A stretch of DNA of 64,000 bases from an uncultured Oscillospiraceae bacterium (GCA_904384225.1 CAJFJV010000003.1:35977-99976); one strand, 5' to 3'. Positions 29,748-40,933 are shown, counted from the stretch's first letter. Notes: generated by a model not told the origin, from the letters alone. Numbers and translations: made by a program.

Positions 29748-29759
29748 TCCTCCTGCAAG

Positions 29760-30053
29760 CTATTCTTTCCGATTGGGATCAACAAAAACCTCTTCATCCG
29801 GAAAAGCAAACCCAAGCTTTTCACGCGCAATCCTCATTATATACTCGGTATTTTCTCCCGAATTCAGAATATCCGTGATCTCACTATTGATATACTCCTG
29901 CTCTTTCAATTCGTTCTGCACAGAAGCGAGTTCTTCTTTCCGTTTTGCAATATCCATTTGCATCACAGTAAACGAAACAACCACATAAACGGTAAATGCC
30001 AGAAACGCGACACGAAGAATCGTGTGCTTTTTTGATTTTGTTTTCCGCGTCAC
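29760..30053 (-). CDS. divIC: Septum formation initiator family protein DivIC
   Basis: One TM plus coiled coil, 'EYIMRIAREKLGFAFPDEEVFVDPN'. Confidence 0.85.
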   Translation of the reverse strand: MTRKTKSKKHTILRVAFLAFTVYVVVSFTVMQMDIAKRKEELASVQNELKEQEYINSEITDILNSGENTEYIMRIAREKLGFAFPDEEVFVDPNRKE

Positions 30054-30111
30054 GTTTTCCCCTCCAGTACAAATCGAAACGTATATTCAGGTATCATTAT
30101 TATACAATATT

Positions 30112-30546
30112 TTATTTTGTATTTTCAAGCGAATTCCGTCGTTTTCTAAAAAAAACTTTCAGCCGGAAACATACACGCCTTAACTTCCGCCATACAAAAG
30201 CGCATAACAGATAGAGCGGATGAAATAAGATACGGACAATCCGTATAAGAAACCCGATGGCTGCTTTCAGTATACGCAAGACAATGGGGCTGAGTAAAAG
30301 AAAATAAAGCACACACCCCATAAACATGCCAAATAAGAAAAACCAACGCACCACGCCGCCTGCATAAGTGATCACGCAGAAAAAAGAAACAAAAAACGTC
30401 CCGATTCCCCAGAATACATCTTCTACAATCACAGCCGCGCGGTGATGCGGGATAAAATATCGGATCAAGCGAAAACCGTCAAATAAAAGGCCCGGCAAAA
30501 TTCCGGCGGCGCAGAAACAAAGAAAAGCCTTTGCACTGTTTTGCAT
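30112..30546 (-). CDS. yabQ: Spore cortex biosynthesis protein YabQ
   Basis: Hydrophobic 144 aa, position between yabP and divIC. Confidence 0.8.
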   Translation of the reverse strand: MQNSAKAFLCFCAAGILPGLLFDGFRLIRYFIPHHRAAVIVEDVFWGIGTFFVSFFCVITYAGGVVRWFFLFGMFMGCVLYFLLLSPIVLRILKAAIGFLIRIVRILFHPLYLLCAFVWRKLRRVCFRLKVFFRKRRNSLENTK

Positions 30547-30559
30547 ATAGATTCACCGC

Positions 30560-30847
30560 TTATCGAAAAAGGCGCGACCAGAAGGACTGTTGTTTTTTAT
30601 GCTTCTCTTCCTCTTGATAGATCATGGCACGTACAACCCCATCCATCGTCAGTTCTCCGCTTTCCACATCTAAAAGTCCGATATGTAAATTTTCTCCTCG
30701 AATCTCCAGCACACCATTTTCCGTATGCAGCAACACAGCACGCTCGTCAAAACTGTCGATATCGTTTACGCCCGAAATGGAAAGCCGCTTGCAGTCCTCT
30801 AAAATTAAATGATGCGCACGCGGTAGCTGCATTGTTCCATTGGCCAT
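30560..30847 (-). CDS. yabP: Sporulation protein YabP
   Basis: HHLILEDCKRLSISGVNDIDSFDERAVLLHTENGVLEIRGENLHIGLLDVESGELTMDG. Confidence 0.93.
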   Translation of the reverse strand: MANGTMQLPRAHHLILEDCKRLSISGVNDIDSFDERAVLLHTENGVLEIRGENLHIGLLDVESGELTMDGVVRAMIYQEEEKHKKQQSFWSRLFR

Positions 30848-30900
30848 AAATATCCCTCCATACTGTAGGTTAATTAAAACGTATGGAGAAAAAATGCTTT

Positions 30901-31146
30901 TTATGACTCCACTACTTCATAATTTGAAAGAGCGCTTTCCTTAGTTGTCTGCTCATTTAGCGCCGTAACCCTTACTTTAGTATACCGGGCGCCCATAGAA
31001 ATCTCGATAATATCCCCTATTTTCACATTGTAAGAAGCTTTCGCAACTGTGCCGTTAACTGTAATTTTACCGGCATCACAAGCCTCATTCGCAATCGTCC
31101 TGCGCTTAATCAGCCGCGTTATTTTTAAATATTTATCCAGACGCAT
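30901..31146 (-). CDS. rqcP: S4-domain RNA-binding protein RqcP/YabO (Hsp15-like)
   Basis: MRLDKYLKITRLIKRRTIANEACDAGKITVNGTVAKASYNVKIGDIIEI. Confidence 0.92.
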   Translation of the reverse strand: MRLDKYLKITRLIKRRTIANEACDAGKITVNGTVAKASYNVKIGDIIEISMGARYTKVRVTALNEQTTKESALSNYEVVES

Positions 31147-31213
31147 AAATTACTCCTTTAAAAAACAAAATAGACCGCCCGGCAACCGGACGATCTATCG
31201 GCTCTCGCGCAAA

Positions 31214-31486
31214 TTATTTCACGAGATCCTTTAAGCTTTTACCAGCTTTAAAAGCCGGAACTTTGCAAGCAGCGATATCAATGCTTTCGCCGGTCGCCGG
31301 ATTCAAACCTTTTCTTGCAGCACGGTCGCGGACTTCGAATGTGCCGAAACCTACGAGCTGAACTTTGCCGTCGTTTTTCATACCTTCCGCAATTGCCTGA
31401 AGTGTTGCGTTCACCGCTTTTTCAGCGTCTTTTTTGGAAAGTTCTGCTTTTTCCGCTACAGCGGCAACCAATTCAACTTTCGTCAT
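31214..31486 (-). CDS. hup: DNA-binding protein HU
   Basis: [32 protein letters not shown]...[26 protein letters not shown]. Confidence 0.97.
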   Translation of the reverse strand: MTKVELVAAVAEKAELSKKDAEKAVNATLQAIAEGMKNDGKVQLVGFGTFEVRDRAARKGLNPATGESIDIAACKVPAFKAGKSLKDLVK

Positions 31487-31564
31487 TGTTGTACCTCCTA
31501 CAAACAGTTTTCTGTTTGATAAAATAATGATATATTCAGAGGGGAGTCCCCTTGAATGACAAGA

Positions 31565-32353
31565 TTATTTTTTTGCCTCATTCCATAAACGATCGAGTAC
31601 GCTACTATCTGTGTGCAGTAAATCAATCTGTTCCTTATCGGCCATTTTCTCTACCTTTGTGAAACGGGAAATAAACTTTTCGCACGCTCGCGTCAAAAGC
31701 TCTTCGGGATCCATATCATAAAGACGAGCCACATTGACCGCTGCAAACAAAGTATCACCGATTTCTTCCGCAATATGAGCGGTATTTTTCTCGTCCATAG
31801 CTGAACCAAGCTCCGCTATCTCGCTTTGAAGATCTCGGAACGCCGAAGACGCGTCCGTATAATCCAAACCTGCTTTCCGTGCACGAGACTGTACTTTTTC
31901 ACTGCGCATCAAAGCGGGCAGCTGTTTGGGGACTGCGTTCAATGTTTCTGCGGCAGTTTTTTGCCCTTTTGTTATCTTCTTAATTTGATTCCAATTATCC
32001 AAAGCCTCTTCCGCATTTTCTGCTCTAACATCAGAAAAAACATGCGGATGCCGGACAATAAGCTTTCGGCAGATTTCATCTGTCACATCAGCAAAAGAAA
32101 AGCTATTATTTTCTTCCTCTATCTGCGCGTGGAACACCACTTGAAGCAAAACATCCCCCAGTTCTTCTTTCAGCATGGATGGATCATGGCAATCGATAGC
32201 TTCAACGGCCTCATAAGTTTCTTCAATTAAATTTTTCCGGATAGATTCATGCGTCTGCACACGATCCCACGGACAACCATTTTCTCCGCGCAAAATCCGC
32301 ATAATCGCGCACAGATCGTCGATTGAATAGCGTTCCTTACGCACAAAATCCAT
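31565..32353 (-). CDS. mazG: Nucleoside triphosphate pyrophosphohydrolase MazG
   Basis: CPWDRVQTHESIRKNLIEETYEAVEAID; EELGDVLLQVVFHAQ. Confidence 0.95.
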   Translation of the reverse strand: MDFVRKERYSIDDLCAIMRILRGENGCPWDRVQTHESIRKNLIEETYEAVEAIDCHDPSMLKEELGDVLLQVVFHAQIEEENNSFSFADVTDEICRKLIVRHPHVFSDVRAENAEEALDNWNQIKKITKGQKTAAETLNAVPKQLPALMRSEKVQSRARKAGLDYTDASSAFRDLQSEIAELGSAMDEKNTAHIAEEIGDTLFAAVNVARLYDMDPEELLTRACEKFISRFTKVEKMADKEQIDLLHTDSSVLDRLWNEAKK

Positions 32354-32410
32354 AAAACGCTCCTTTTTCCTGATACCGCCTGCTTATTGTAACGCATCGC
32401 TTCCGTTTTT

Positions 32411-34081
32411 TCAAGTGTTTTTCTTATGCCGGACAAAGGAAAAATCTGATCGCCGGACAACTCGAAAGAGGAAAAGCGCAGCCACATAGGCAAGCGCACC
32501 GACCGCGATACTGACTATAGCTATTATACTATCGGAGACGGTGTTTGTCAAAGCTTTCTGCACAAGAAACGCAGAAAAAGCCGACAAAAGCGCGCTCAAA
32601 AGCGGTTTTAACAAAATTCCGGTGACAGACAGGCCGATGGGAAGCACTTTGCGCAGCGAAATAAAGGAAAAAATAGAAATAGACAAATAACACAGCAGCG
32701 TACCAATAGCAGCGCCAATAATGTGGATAGATGGCAGCCGGATCAGCGTGAGATTGGCAAACAGCTTGATAGCCGCACCGCATATTACAGCTTTAAACGG
32801 AAGGTCGGCTCGGCCAATTCCTTGCATAATCGATTGATATGGAGCTAAAAAGGCAAAAAAGAAAGATGAAATCGCTAAAATTGGTAGAATTACAGAACCC
32901 ACTGCCTGCATGCCGGGCAGAGAAGGGTACAAAATCCGGAGGGCAGGCGTCGTAACAGCTGCTAACCCAAGCGACATAGGTGCGGCCATTAAAACCGTTA
33001 TTTTCAAGGTCTTGGTCACTTGCGCCGCGAGCTCATACTCTCTTTTAGAAGCCCATGCTGCCGTTATGCCAGGCAGCGCACTTTTTCCAAATACAGCGGA
33101 AAAGGCAGGAACAATATGGAACAGCGTCATACAGCTCATAAAGACACCGTATAAAAAGGTTGACAGAGATTCACCTGAAGATAAATAAACCGAATAACGG
33201 GAAGCCGGGCTTTCGGCCGTTAACGCCGCTTGCAGCTGGTGCTGGATCGTTACAGTATCAATCATGGTGGACAGCTGCATAACAGCAGCAGACAGCGCAA
33301 TCGGTACAGCAGTATGTAAGAGCTCTTTGCAGATTTTGCGGTAAGGTGTTTTTCCCGCTTTATGATGCTTCTGTTTTTTGTGAAACAGGAAAAGATAAAT
33401 GCTTCCAGCAGCCGTACTTAGTGTAACACCAACCATCGCTGCGGCTGATGCAAATGGGATTGCTGCTTGGATTGCGGCATCCCTTGTTTCGCAATAGGTA
33501 CCATACACAAGTCCACCCGCATCAAAATCCTGCATTCCCTTCTGTATGGCAAAATAGGCAAACAATAATCCACCCAACGCTTTCACTGCGGCTTCTATTA
33601 CCTGTACCATAGCCGTAGGGCGCATATCAGAACAGCCTTCATAATAACCGCGGAACGCTGCCATTATACAACAGAATAGAATAGCAGGCGACAGTGCTAA
33701 AACAGACCATACTGTCTGCGGGCTGTTTACCCATCCTGAAAAAGGCTTTGCAAGCAATGCGGCCGCAGCGCTCCCCATGACGCCGATTCCTATAAACAAA
33801 AGCATCGAAGCCTTCAATATTCGGCCTGCCGGCTTTCCTTTCGAAAGGCAAGATGAGGTCATTCGAGCTGTTGCGGCGGAAAGCCCACTGACCGCTAAAG
33901 CATATACCGCCGTATATATCGTATATGCAGAGGTAAAATAGCCCATTCCCGTTTCCCGCAGCAAAGACGCAAGCGGTATTTTAAACAATGCGCCTAATAG
34001 CTTAACCACTGCCATAGAAAGCATTAAAACAGCTGAGCCATAGAGAAAACTTCGTTTGTTATGCCGTAACAACCCCATCAC
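32411..34081 (-). CDS. spoVB: Stage V sporulation protein B-like flippase (MOP superfamily)
   Basis: 556 aa polytopic; VKLLGALFKIPLASLLRETGMGYFTSAYTIYTAVYALAVSGL. Confidence 0.85.
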   Translation of the reverse strand: MMGLLRHNKRSFLYGSAVLMLSMAVVKLLGALFKIPLASLLRETGMGYFTSAYTIYTAVYALAVSGLSAATARMTSSCLSKGKPAGRILKASMLLFIGIGVMGSAAAALLAKPFSGWVNSPQTVWSVLALSPAILFCCIMAAFRGYYEGCSDMRPTAMVQVIEAAVKALGGLLFAYFAIQKGMQDFDAGGLVYGTYCETRDAAIQAAIPFASAAAMVGVTLSTAAGSIYLFLFHKKQKHHKAGKTPYRKICKELLHTAVPIALSAAVMQLSTMIDTVTIQHQLQAALTAESPASRYSVYLSSGESLSTFLYGVFMSCMTLFHIVPAFSAVFGKSALPGITAAWASKREYELAAQVTKTLKITVLMAAPMSLGLAAVTTPALRILYPSLPGMQAVGSVILPILAISSFFFAFLAPYQSIMQGIGRADLPFKAVICGAAIKLFANLTLIRLPSIHIIGAAIGTLLCYLSISIFSFISLRKVLPIGLSVTGILLKPLLSALLSAFSAFLVQKALTNTVSDSIIAIVSIAVGALAYVAALFLFRVVRRSDFSFVRHKKNT

Positions 34082-34358
34082 TCCCTGATCATAAAAAAAC
34101 CCTTACAGGGTCGATCCATATTGTTTTTTTCTGTAGTTTATGGTGTATTTACACTAAACAGCATATACCTAAATGGAAAATTTTAATTTTTTAGTCCTCC
34201 CTTTTCTGTTTTTTGTTTGCTTCAACCTTAAACGAATCTATACACCCTACATACATGATTTATAGATGTGCATGATCCATACCAGTTCCAGATTTCAGAC
34301 AGACAGAAATTTGCCCCGATGAACATCCAAAGATTTCCATGTAGCACATTATAAAAAG

Positions 34359-34396
34359 TAAGACTATCATCTATAAGGATGATAGTCTTATTTTCG
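34359..34396. terminator. Terminator hairpin downstream of ribU
   Basis: TAAGACTATCAT-N8-ATGATAGTCTTA followed by TTTT on the plus strand and T-rich sequence on the minus strand. Confidence 0.7.
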
Positions 34397-34447
34397 CTAT
34401 TTTATACCACAAGTTACGCACTTAACGGCGTATAGTAACACTACATT

Positions 34448-35071
34448 TTACTTGTGCAGTATCGGCGACAGCCGCTTATACAAAAGCCCGACTAAAACCG
34501 ACGTCAAAATCCCCTTTAACAGATTAAAGGGAACGGTTGCAAACAAGACAAGCGTTTCAAAACTGTTAATTGCCGGGTTTACCTGGTTGCCCATTTCGAT
34601 TACGGCGTCCATTGGGAAATTAGCCAATGCAACATAAGCCGGAAGGAGAACATACAAATTCATCAGCGCTCCCACCAGCGTCATAGAAAGTGTTCCGACA
34701 GACATTCCAATTACAGCATTTTTCAACGATTTTCTATGCCGATAAAATAGAGCAGCAGGTATGATATACGCACAGCCAATAACAAAGTTTGCAAGTTCCC
34801 CCACACCGGCTGTCATCGTGCCGTTTAATAAAAGGTTCAATATGACCTTCACTAACTCAATGCAAATTCCTGGTATCACCCCCAGGGCAAAAGCGCCAAT
34901 CATAACGACAACTTCGCTTAAGTCGATCTCGTAAAAGCTTGGTGCAAAAAAAAGCGGTATTTCAAACAGCATGAGGATTGCTGCAACTGCGCCTAATACA
35001 CCAACTTTAGCGATTGTTTTCAGCTGCATCTTGTTTTTAGTAACTGTTTTTGGCCTTGTGTTTTGTTCCAT
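34448..35071 (-). CDS. ribU: ECF transporter S component, riboflavin-type (RibU)
   Basis: VLGAVAAILMLFEIPLFFAPSFYEIDLSEVVVMIGAFALGVIPGICIELVKVILNLLLNGTMTAGVGELANF; FMN riboswitch directly upstream. Confidence 0.9.
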   Translation of the reverse strand: MEQNTRPKTVTKNKMQLKTIAKVGVLGAVAAILMLFEIPLFFAPSFYEIDLSEVVVMIGAFALGVIPGICIELVKVILNLLLNGTMTAGVGELANFVIGCAYIIPAALFYRHRKSLKNAVIGMSVGTLSMTLVGALMNLYVLLPAYVALANFPMDAVIEMGNQVNPAINSFETLVLFATVPFNLLKGILTSVLVGLLYKRLSPILHK

Positions 35072-35137
35072 GAAGAGAACCTCCTAAAAATATTTATAGA
35101 AGAGTCTGTCTTTTGGGAAACAAGCCTGCAAAAACAG

Positions 35138-35168
35138 AAAAACGCCCGCAAAAATTACGGGCGTTTTT
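35138..35168 (-). terminator. Riboswitch expression-platform terminator
   Basis: On the minus strand AAAAACGCCCG-TAATTTTTG-CGGGCGTTTTT between aptamer and ribU. Confidence 0.85.
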
Positions 35169-35186
35169 GTGCAAAAGAGGTTTGCA

Positions 35187-35314
35187 TGTTTCTTTTATCC
35201 GGACTATACCGTTGGTTCCGGGATCTCACCGGATCATGCGCAAACAGCGCTCGCGGACTCCGCTGATCATCCAGCGATTACCGCCAGTGGAGACTTTCAC
35301 TCCGCCCTGAAACA
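35187..35314 (-). ncRNA. FMN riboswitch (RFN element)
   Basis: Minus strand: TGTTTCAGGGCGGAGTGAAAGTCTCCACTGGCGGTAATC...AGTCCGCGAGCG...GATCCGGTGAGATCCCGGAACCAACGGTATAGTCCGGATAAAAGAAACA; P1 TGTTTC/GAAACA. Confidence 0.95.
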
Positions 35315-35343
35315 GATTATCCTATACGAAAATATAACAAAAA

Positions 35344-35766
35344 TTATTCGTGGTCGTGGCCACAGCCGCACTCGCAATTGTCATCCGCGCAGCCGTCAAA
35401 GTCAAATTCCAAAGTTTGGCCACAATTGGGGCAGACAGTATCCCCTTCCAGCAGCATATCTTCATCCAAATAGATTTGATCACCACAGTTAGGGCAAGTC
35501 ACTTCATAGAGATCATCGTCGCCGCAGTCATCTTCGTCTTCTTCCGCGCCATAAAAATCTTCTTCAAGGTTGCCAAGATCCTCATCGATAATATCCAAAA
35601 GCTCTGCCTGCTCATCCGCAGTTTCTTCTATTTCAGCAATTTCCGCTGCCATATTGTCCAATACATCTACAATGGCAGAAAGCAATTTTCCCTCTTTTGT
35701 AGTGTCATCAATGCCAAGACCCTCTGCGAGGCCTTTTAAATAAGATACACTTTCCATCATGCTCAT
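35344..35766 (-). CDS. CD1247 N-terminal-domain protein (acidic, zinc-ribbon containing)
   Basis: MESVSYLKGLAEGLGIDDTTKEGKLLSAIVDVLDNMAAEI...CPNCGDQIYLDEDMLLEGDTVCPNCG. Confidence 0.85.
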   Translation of the reverse strand: MSMMESVSYLKGLAEGLGIDDTTKEGKLLSAIVDVLDNMAAEIAEIEETADEQAELLDIIDEDLGNLEEDFYGAEEDEDDCGDDDLYEVTCPNCGDQIYLDEDMLLEGDTVCPNCGQTLEFDFDGCADDNCECGCGHDHE

Positions 35767-35825
35767 TGTTTCTTCATCCTTTCCGCCGCATATCCGGCTA
35801 AACCCAAGCGGTTTTCCTTGGAGAA

Positions 35826-36383
35826 TTATGCACGCTCCATGTATTCGCCCGTTCTGGTGTCAATACGAATGACATCCCCCTCATTGATAAACAGTGGGAC
35901 GCGGATTTCAGCGCCTGTCTCCAGAGTTGCAGGCTTCGTCGCATTTGTGGCCGTATCACCTTTTACACCCGGCTCCGTTGCAGTAACCGCAAGCTCAACA
36001 AACGTCGGCGGCTCTACGCCAAAGATGTTTCCTTTATAAGAAAGGATTTTGCACTCCATATTTTCTTTGACAAATTTAAAGGTATCGCCAAGTTTATGAG
36101 AGTCAATCGGCTCCTGCTCATAAGTTTCATTATCCATGAAATAATAAAGGTCGCCATCCTGATACAGATACTGCATTTCACGGCGCTCTATATAAGCCGT
36201 CGGGAATTTATCTGTCGGGTTGAACGTTTTGTCGACCACCGCGCCGCTGATCACATTCCGGATCTTTGTACGGACAAACGCTGCGCCTTTGCCCGGTTTT
36301 ACATGCTGAAATTCAATAATTTGATAGACGTCCCCGTCCATATCAAACGTCATGCCATTTCTGAAATCTCCTGCTGTTACCAT
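35826..36383 (-). CDS. efp: Elongation factor P
   Basis: [35 protein letters not shown]. Confidence 0.97.
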   Translation of the reverse strand: MVTAGDFRNGMTFDMDGDVYQIIEFQHVKPGKGAAFVRTKIRNVISGAVVDKTFNPTDKFPTAYIERREMQYLYQDGDLYYFMDNETYEQEPIDSHKLGDTFKFVKENMECKILSYKGNIFGVEPPTFVELAVTATEPGVKGDTATNATKPATLETGAEIRVPLFINEGDVIRIDTRTGEYMERA

Positions 36384-36540
36384 AAGTTACCTCCAGCTTA
36401 CGAATAAAATGATCGAAAGAATCTCTATATATAGTGTACCGTAAAAATTGTAAAATTTCAATAGCGAAATAAAAATTAGCCGTAAGACAAACGGTTTGGC
36501 AGACAAATACCTGCTGCAAAATATATCTAGGCTTTAAATT

Positions 36541-37620
36541 TTACAGGGTTATAAGCTTTTTTTCGCTGTGTGCAAAGCTTTTAATCCCGTTTTCTGTAAT
36601 CAAAACAGTATCTTCGATGCGTACGCCGAATTTTCCTTCAAGATAAATCCCAGGTTCGATCGTCTCAATTACACCGGGTTCTATTATTTCATCACATGTC
36701 ATGCTGAAACGGGGCTCCTCATGGATAAATAATCCCAAAGAATGCCCGAGTCCGTGTCCAAAGCATCCCTCATAGCCGTTTTGATAAATATAGTCGCGCG
36801 CAACCTTATCAATGTCGCAATACCGTTTTCCAGGAAGGACTGCTTCCGCCGCCATCAGATGCGCTGTCAAAACCGTATCATAGACATGTTTTTGCTCTTC
36901 GCTGATTTTTCCGACTGCAACAGTACGTGTCATATCGCTGCAATAACCGTTGTATGCCGCGCCAAAATCCATTGTGACGAAATCGCCGTTTTCGATTTTT
37001 TTATCGGACGGCACTCCATGAGGAAGCGAGCTGTTGACACCGGATACCACGATACTATCAAACGCCAAGGAAGACGCGCCGTTCTTGCGCATAAAATACT
37101 CCATTTCAACGGCAACTTCCCGTTCCGTGACGCCGGGTTTGATAAAATCCAGAATATGCGAAAAAGTTTTATCCGTAATGTCCTGAGCAGACTGGATAAA
37201 AGAAATTTCTTCCGGCGTCTTATGTGCACGCAGCTTATTGACCGTATCGCTTAGGCGATTGTCCGATAAAAGCGTAAGGGACGGCATCTTTTCACAAAAA
37301 CTATGGTATTCCGACATAGTCATCGTATCTGCTTCAATTGAAATGCGCGACGCCTTCTGCTCTGCAAAAAACGACGCAATCTGTGTGAACAGACCATCCT
37401 GCAAAATAACCGGATAATCCGTTATAACCGAACGCGCCTTTTCAATATAACGAAAATCAATGATAAAGGCAGCCGCTGTCCTTGTGAACACAAGGGTTCC
37501 TGCGGAGGATTTCATATCCGTCAAATAGCGGCGGTTTAAGTCAGAAGTGATAATGGCGCCATCCGCATCATCGGGAAGCAGGTCCATCAGCTTTTTAAGT
37601 GATTCTTTCATCGTTGTCAT
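36541..37620 (-). CDS. M24 family Xaa-Pro aminopeptidase
   Basis: MDFGAAYNGYCSDMTRTVAVG; FGHGLGHSLGLFIHEEPRFS; EPGIYLEGKFGVRIEDTVLIT. Confidence 0.95.
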   Translation of the reverse strand: MTTMKESLKKLMDLLPDDADGAIITSDLNRRYLTDMKSSAGTLVFTRTAAAFIIDFRYIEKARSVITDYPVILQDGLFTQIASFFAEQKASRISIEADTMTMSEYHSFCEKMPSLTLLSDNRLSDTVNKLRAHKTPEEISFIQSAQDITDKTFSHILDFIKPGVTEREVAVEMEYFMRKNGASSLAFDSIVVSGVNSSLPHGVPSDKKIENGDFVTMDFGAAYNGYCSDMTRTVAVGKISEEQKHVYDTVLTAHLMAAEAVLPGKRYCDIDKVARDYIYQNGYEGCFGHGLGHSLGLFIHEEPRFSMTCDEIIEPGVIETIEPGIYLEGKFGVRIEDTVLITENGIKSFAHSEKKLITL

Positions 37621-38156
37621 CTCCGTATCGAATGTGGTTCCGGCTTTTCTTCACGCGCCGGAGAGCGCTTCCGGTAGTAAGTTCGGATATGAATAGTCTC
37701 AAGATTCCTTCGAATCTTAAATGTCCATCCGTTTTCCAAAAGCATCGGCTGTACCAGAATCGTAAACATCCCTTTTAAATTCCCGCCGACGATATCCGTA
37801 TAGATCTGATCGCCTACCACTGCGATCTCCTGCACAGGGAGCTGCATTTGCTTTTGTGCCTTTGTAAAGCCGATTGTCAGCGGCTTCATACCCATTGACA
37901 CGAAATCTAACGACAAACTGTCCGCAAATGGCTTTACACGGTCATAATAATTATTGGATACAATAATCATTTGAATGTCCGCCGCGCGCATCGATTCAAT
38001 CCAAGCACGTACATCCCCGCGCAGCATCTGGCTATCATGCAGTGTCAACGTATTGTCGACGTCAAGTATCAGGCCGCGAAGACCGTTCGCGCGAAGCAGG
38101 GCACGGTCAATCCGCGTAACATCTTTTAAAATCAGATTAGGCTGAAAAACAGACAT
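37617..38156 (-). CDS. YqeG family HAD IIIA-type phosphatase
   Basis: GLILDVDNTLTLHD; MIIVSNNYYDRVKPF; EIAVVGDQIYTDIVGGNLKGM. Confidence 0.93.
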   Translation of the reverse strand: MSVFQPNLILKDVTRIDRALLRANGLRGLILDVDNTLTLHDSQMLRGDVRAWIESMRAADIQMIIVSNNYYDRVKPFADSLSLDFVSMGMKPLTIGFTKAQKQMQLPVQEIAVVGDQIYTDIVGGNLKGMFTILVQPMLLENGWTFKIRRNLETIHIRTYYRKRSPAREEKPEPHSIRR

Positions 38157-38228
38157 GGCGCTTCTCCTTATAAAACCGGATAAAGGAAAAAGCGAGCCAA
38201 CATGCCCGCCTTTTCTCTTGGAAACACT

Positions 38229-38405
38229 TTATCTATATTTGCGTTTGCGTGCAGCCTCAGACTTTTTCTTCCGTCTGACAGAAGGCTTTTCATAGTGTTC
38301 TCTTTTACGAACCTCAGCCAGTACACCGGATTTTGCGCAAGATCTTTTAAATCTTCTGAGTGCGCTGTCGAGAGACTCATTTTCCTTTACGCGAACTTCT
38401 GACAC
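38229..38405 (-). CDS. rpsU: 30S ribosomal protein S21
   Basis: [58 protein letters not shown] (GTG start likely). Confidence 0.95.
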   Translation of the reverse strand: MSEVRVKENESLDSALRRFKRSCAKSGVLAEVRKREHYEKPSVRRKKKSEAARKRKYR

Positions 38406-38527
38406 TTTATTCCCTCCCTTTGCCACATAGGCAGAGGTTTACAATTTCTATATTGCAACATAATTTATTATAGCAAAGCTGCAATAGAATTGTCAAGACC
38501 ATTTTATGCATCCGAACATCGGAAAGT

Positions 38528-40933
38528 TTATTTTACGACAAGATTGACAAGTTTCCCGGGAACAACGATTTCTTTTACCAGCTGTTTTCCCGCAATTTCC
38601 TGCGCTACTTTCGCATCATTTTTTGCTGCGGCAAGCATGCTCTCCTTATCCGCACCGGATGCCACTTTAAGTTTTGCCCGGATTTTCCCATTAATCTGCA
38701 CCACAATTTCCACAACGTCAGCCCGGCATTTTTCCTCGTCATATACCGGCCAGCTCTGTTGGTTCAGCATTCCTTCAAATCCCATCTGCTGATATAATTC
38801 TTCCGTAATGTGCGGAGCAAACGGATTCAGCAGTATAAGGAGCGTACGGTAGTCCGCTTTTGTCAGTGAACCGATATCCGTGATCTCGTTCAGCAGAGCC
38901 ATCATCGCGGCAATCGCTGTATTAAACTTCAAGTTTTCGATATCTTCACTAACCTTTTTAATCGTTTTATGGATCGAGGCTTCCAGCTTTGCAGAGTATG
39001 TATCCCCTTCCGCTACAATCTCCTGCAAATTCCAGATACGGTCCAGAAAACGCTTGCATCCGCGCAGGCTTGTATCCTTCCAAGGAGCGGACTTTTCAAA
39101 ATCACCGATAAACATCTCATAAAGCCGCATGGTATCCGCGCCATACTGATTTACAACATCATCCGGATTGACAACGTTACCGCGGGATTTGCTCATTTTC
39201 TCCCCATTTTCACCCAATATCATACCATGGCTGGTCCGCTTGGCGTACGGTTCTTTACAGCTGACAACACCGATATCGTAGAGGAACTTATGCCAAAAAC
39301 GGGAATACAGCAAGTGGAGTGTCGTATGCTCCATACCCCCGTTATACCAGTCAACTGGCAGCCAGTAATCAAGCGCTTCTTTTGCAGCAAGCGCATTTAC
39401 ATTATGCGGATCGCAGTATCGCAGAAAATACCAAGATGAACCCGCCCACTGCGGCATGGTATCAGTTTCGCGTTTTGCAGGGCCGCCGCAGTGCGGGCAA
39501 GTTGTGTTGACAAAGCTTTCCAGCTTAGAAAGTGGAGACTGCCCATCGTCAGTCGGTTCAAACGATTCAAGCTCGGGAAGCATAAGCGGCAGCTCCTCTT
39601 CCGGTATCGGCACATAGCCGCACTTTTCACAGTACACAATCGGAATCGGTTCGCCCCAATAGCGCTGTCTGGAAAACACCCAGTCTCTGAGCTTGTAATT
39701 TACCTTCGGATGTCCTACACCGTTTTCTTCTAACCATTCAATAATTTTCTTTTTTGCCTCTTCGACGGTCAAACCGTTTAATATGCCAGAATTGACCATT
39801 GTACCCGTTTCACAGTCGGTAAACGCTTCTTTTTCAATATTTCCGCCTGAAACAACTTCGACAATCGGAAGGCCGAATGCCTTTGCAAAATCATAATCGC
39901 GTGTATCATGTGCCGGCACTGCCATAATAGCGCCGGTGCCATAGCTCATCAGTACGTAGTCAGAAATATAAATCGGGATTTCTTTCCCGTTGACCGGATT
40001 GACCGCACGGATTCCTTTCAACTCTACACCGGTCTTATCTTTTGCAATCTCACTGCGTTCAAAATCGGATTTCCTTGCGGCGGCTTCCTGATACGCCGTA
40101 ATCTCCGGCATATTTTGGATCAACTCAGATTTTTCACGGATCATCGGATGCTCGGGAGAAATAACCATGTAAGTTGCGCCGTACAACGTGTCCGGACGGG
40201 TAGTGTAAACGGTAAGCGTGTCTCCGGCTGTGGTTTTAAAGTTCACCTCCGCACCGGTGGAGCGCCCAATCCAGTTCTTTTGCGACACTTTCACCCGCTC
40301 AATGTAGTCAACATCGTCCAAATCGTCAATCAAGCGCTGTGCATACTCGGTAATTTTTAACATCCACTGGCTTTTAACCTTGTGGATGACTTCCCCGCCG
40401 CAGCGTTCGCATACCCCGTTGACCACTTCTTCATTGGCCAAAACAACTTTACAGGAAGTGCACCAATTGACGTTCATTTCGCTTTTGTAGGCCAAACCAT
40501 GCTTGAAGAGCTGAAGGAAAATCCATTGTGTCCACTTATAATAAGCCGGATCAGTTGTATTGATTTCACGATCCCAGTCAAACGACAGTCCAAGCGATTT
40601 GATCTGTTCTTTAAAATGCGCAACATTTTTTGCTGTAACAACTTCTGGATGGATATGATTTTTCATTGCATAATTTTCCGTCGGAAGGCCAAATGCGTCC
40701 CATCCCATCGGATAAAGGACGTTATACCCCTCAAGGCGGCGCTTCCGGCTGACAATATCAAGCGCTGTATACGGGCGGGGATGGCCCACGTGCAGCCCCT
40801 GCCCCGACGGATAAGGGAATTCGACCAATGCGTAATACTTGGGCTTCGAATAATCGTTAACTGCATGAAAGGTTTTATTCTCATCCCAGATTTTCTGCCA
40901 TTTGGCTTCAATCGCTTTAAAATCGTATTTCAC
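38528..40933 (-). CDS. leuS: Leucyl-tRNA synthetase
   Basis: [41 protein letters not shown]. Confidence 0.98.
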   Translation of the reverse strand: MKYDFKAIEAKWQKIWDENKTFHAVNDYSKPKYYALVEFPYPSGQGLHVGHPRPYTALDIVSRKRRLEGYNVLYPMGWDAFGLPTENYAMKNHIHPEVVTAKNVAHFKEQIKSLGLSFDWDREINTTDPAYYKWTQWIFLQLFKHGLAYKSEMNVNWCTSCKVVLANEEVVNGVCERCGGEVIHKVKSQWMLKITEYAQRLIDDLDDVDYIERVKVSQKNWIGRSTGAEVNFKTTAGDTLTVYTTRPDTLYGATYMVISPEHPMIREKSELIQNMPEITAYQEAAARKSDFERSEIAKDKTGVELKGIRAVNPVNGKEIPIYISDYVLMSYGTGAIMAVPAHDTRDYDFAKAFGLPIVEVVSGGNIEKEAFTDCETGTMVNSGILNGLTVEEAKKKIIEWLEENGVGHPKVNYKLRDWVFSRQRYWGEPIPIVYCEKCGYVPIPEEELPLMLPELESFEPTDDGQSPLSKLESFVNTTCPHCGGPAKRETDTMPQWAGSSWYFLRYCDPHNVNALAAKEALDYWLPVDWYNGGMEHTTLHLLYSRFWHKFLYDIGVVSCKEPYAKRTSHGMILGENGEKMSKSRGNVVNPDDVVNQYGADTMRLYEMFIGDFEKSAPWKDTSLRGCKRFLDRIWNLQEIVAEGDTYSAKLEASIHKTIKKVSEDIENLKFNTAIAAMMALLNEITDIGSLTKADYRTLLILLNPFAPHITEELYQQMGFEGMLNQQSWPVYDEEKCRADVVEIVVQINGKIRAKLKVASGADKESMLAAAKNDAKVAQEIAGKQLVKEIVVPGKLVNLVVK

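Noticed and set aside
29616-30035. 139-aa plus-strand ORF
   Set aside because: Antisense to the S1-domain and divIC genes, which are clearly coding.
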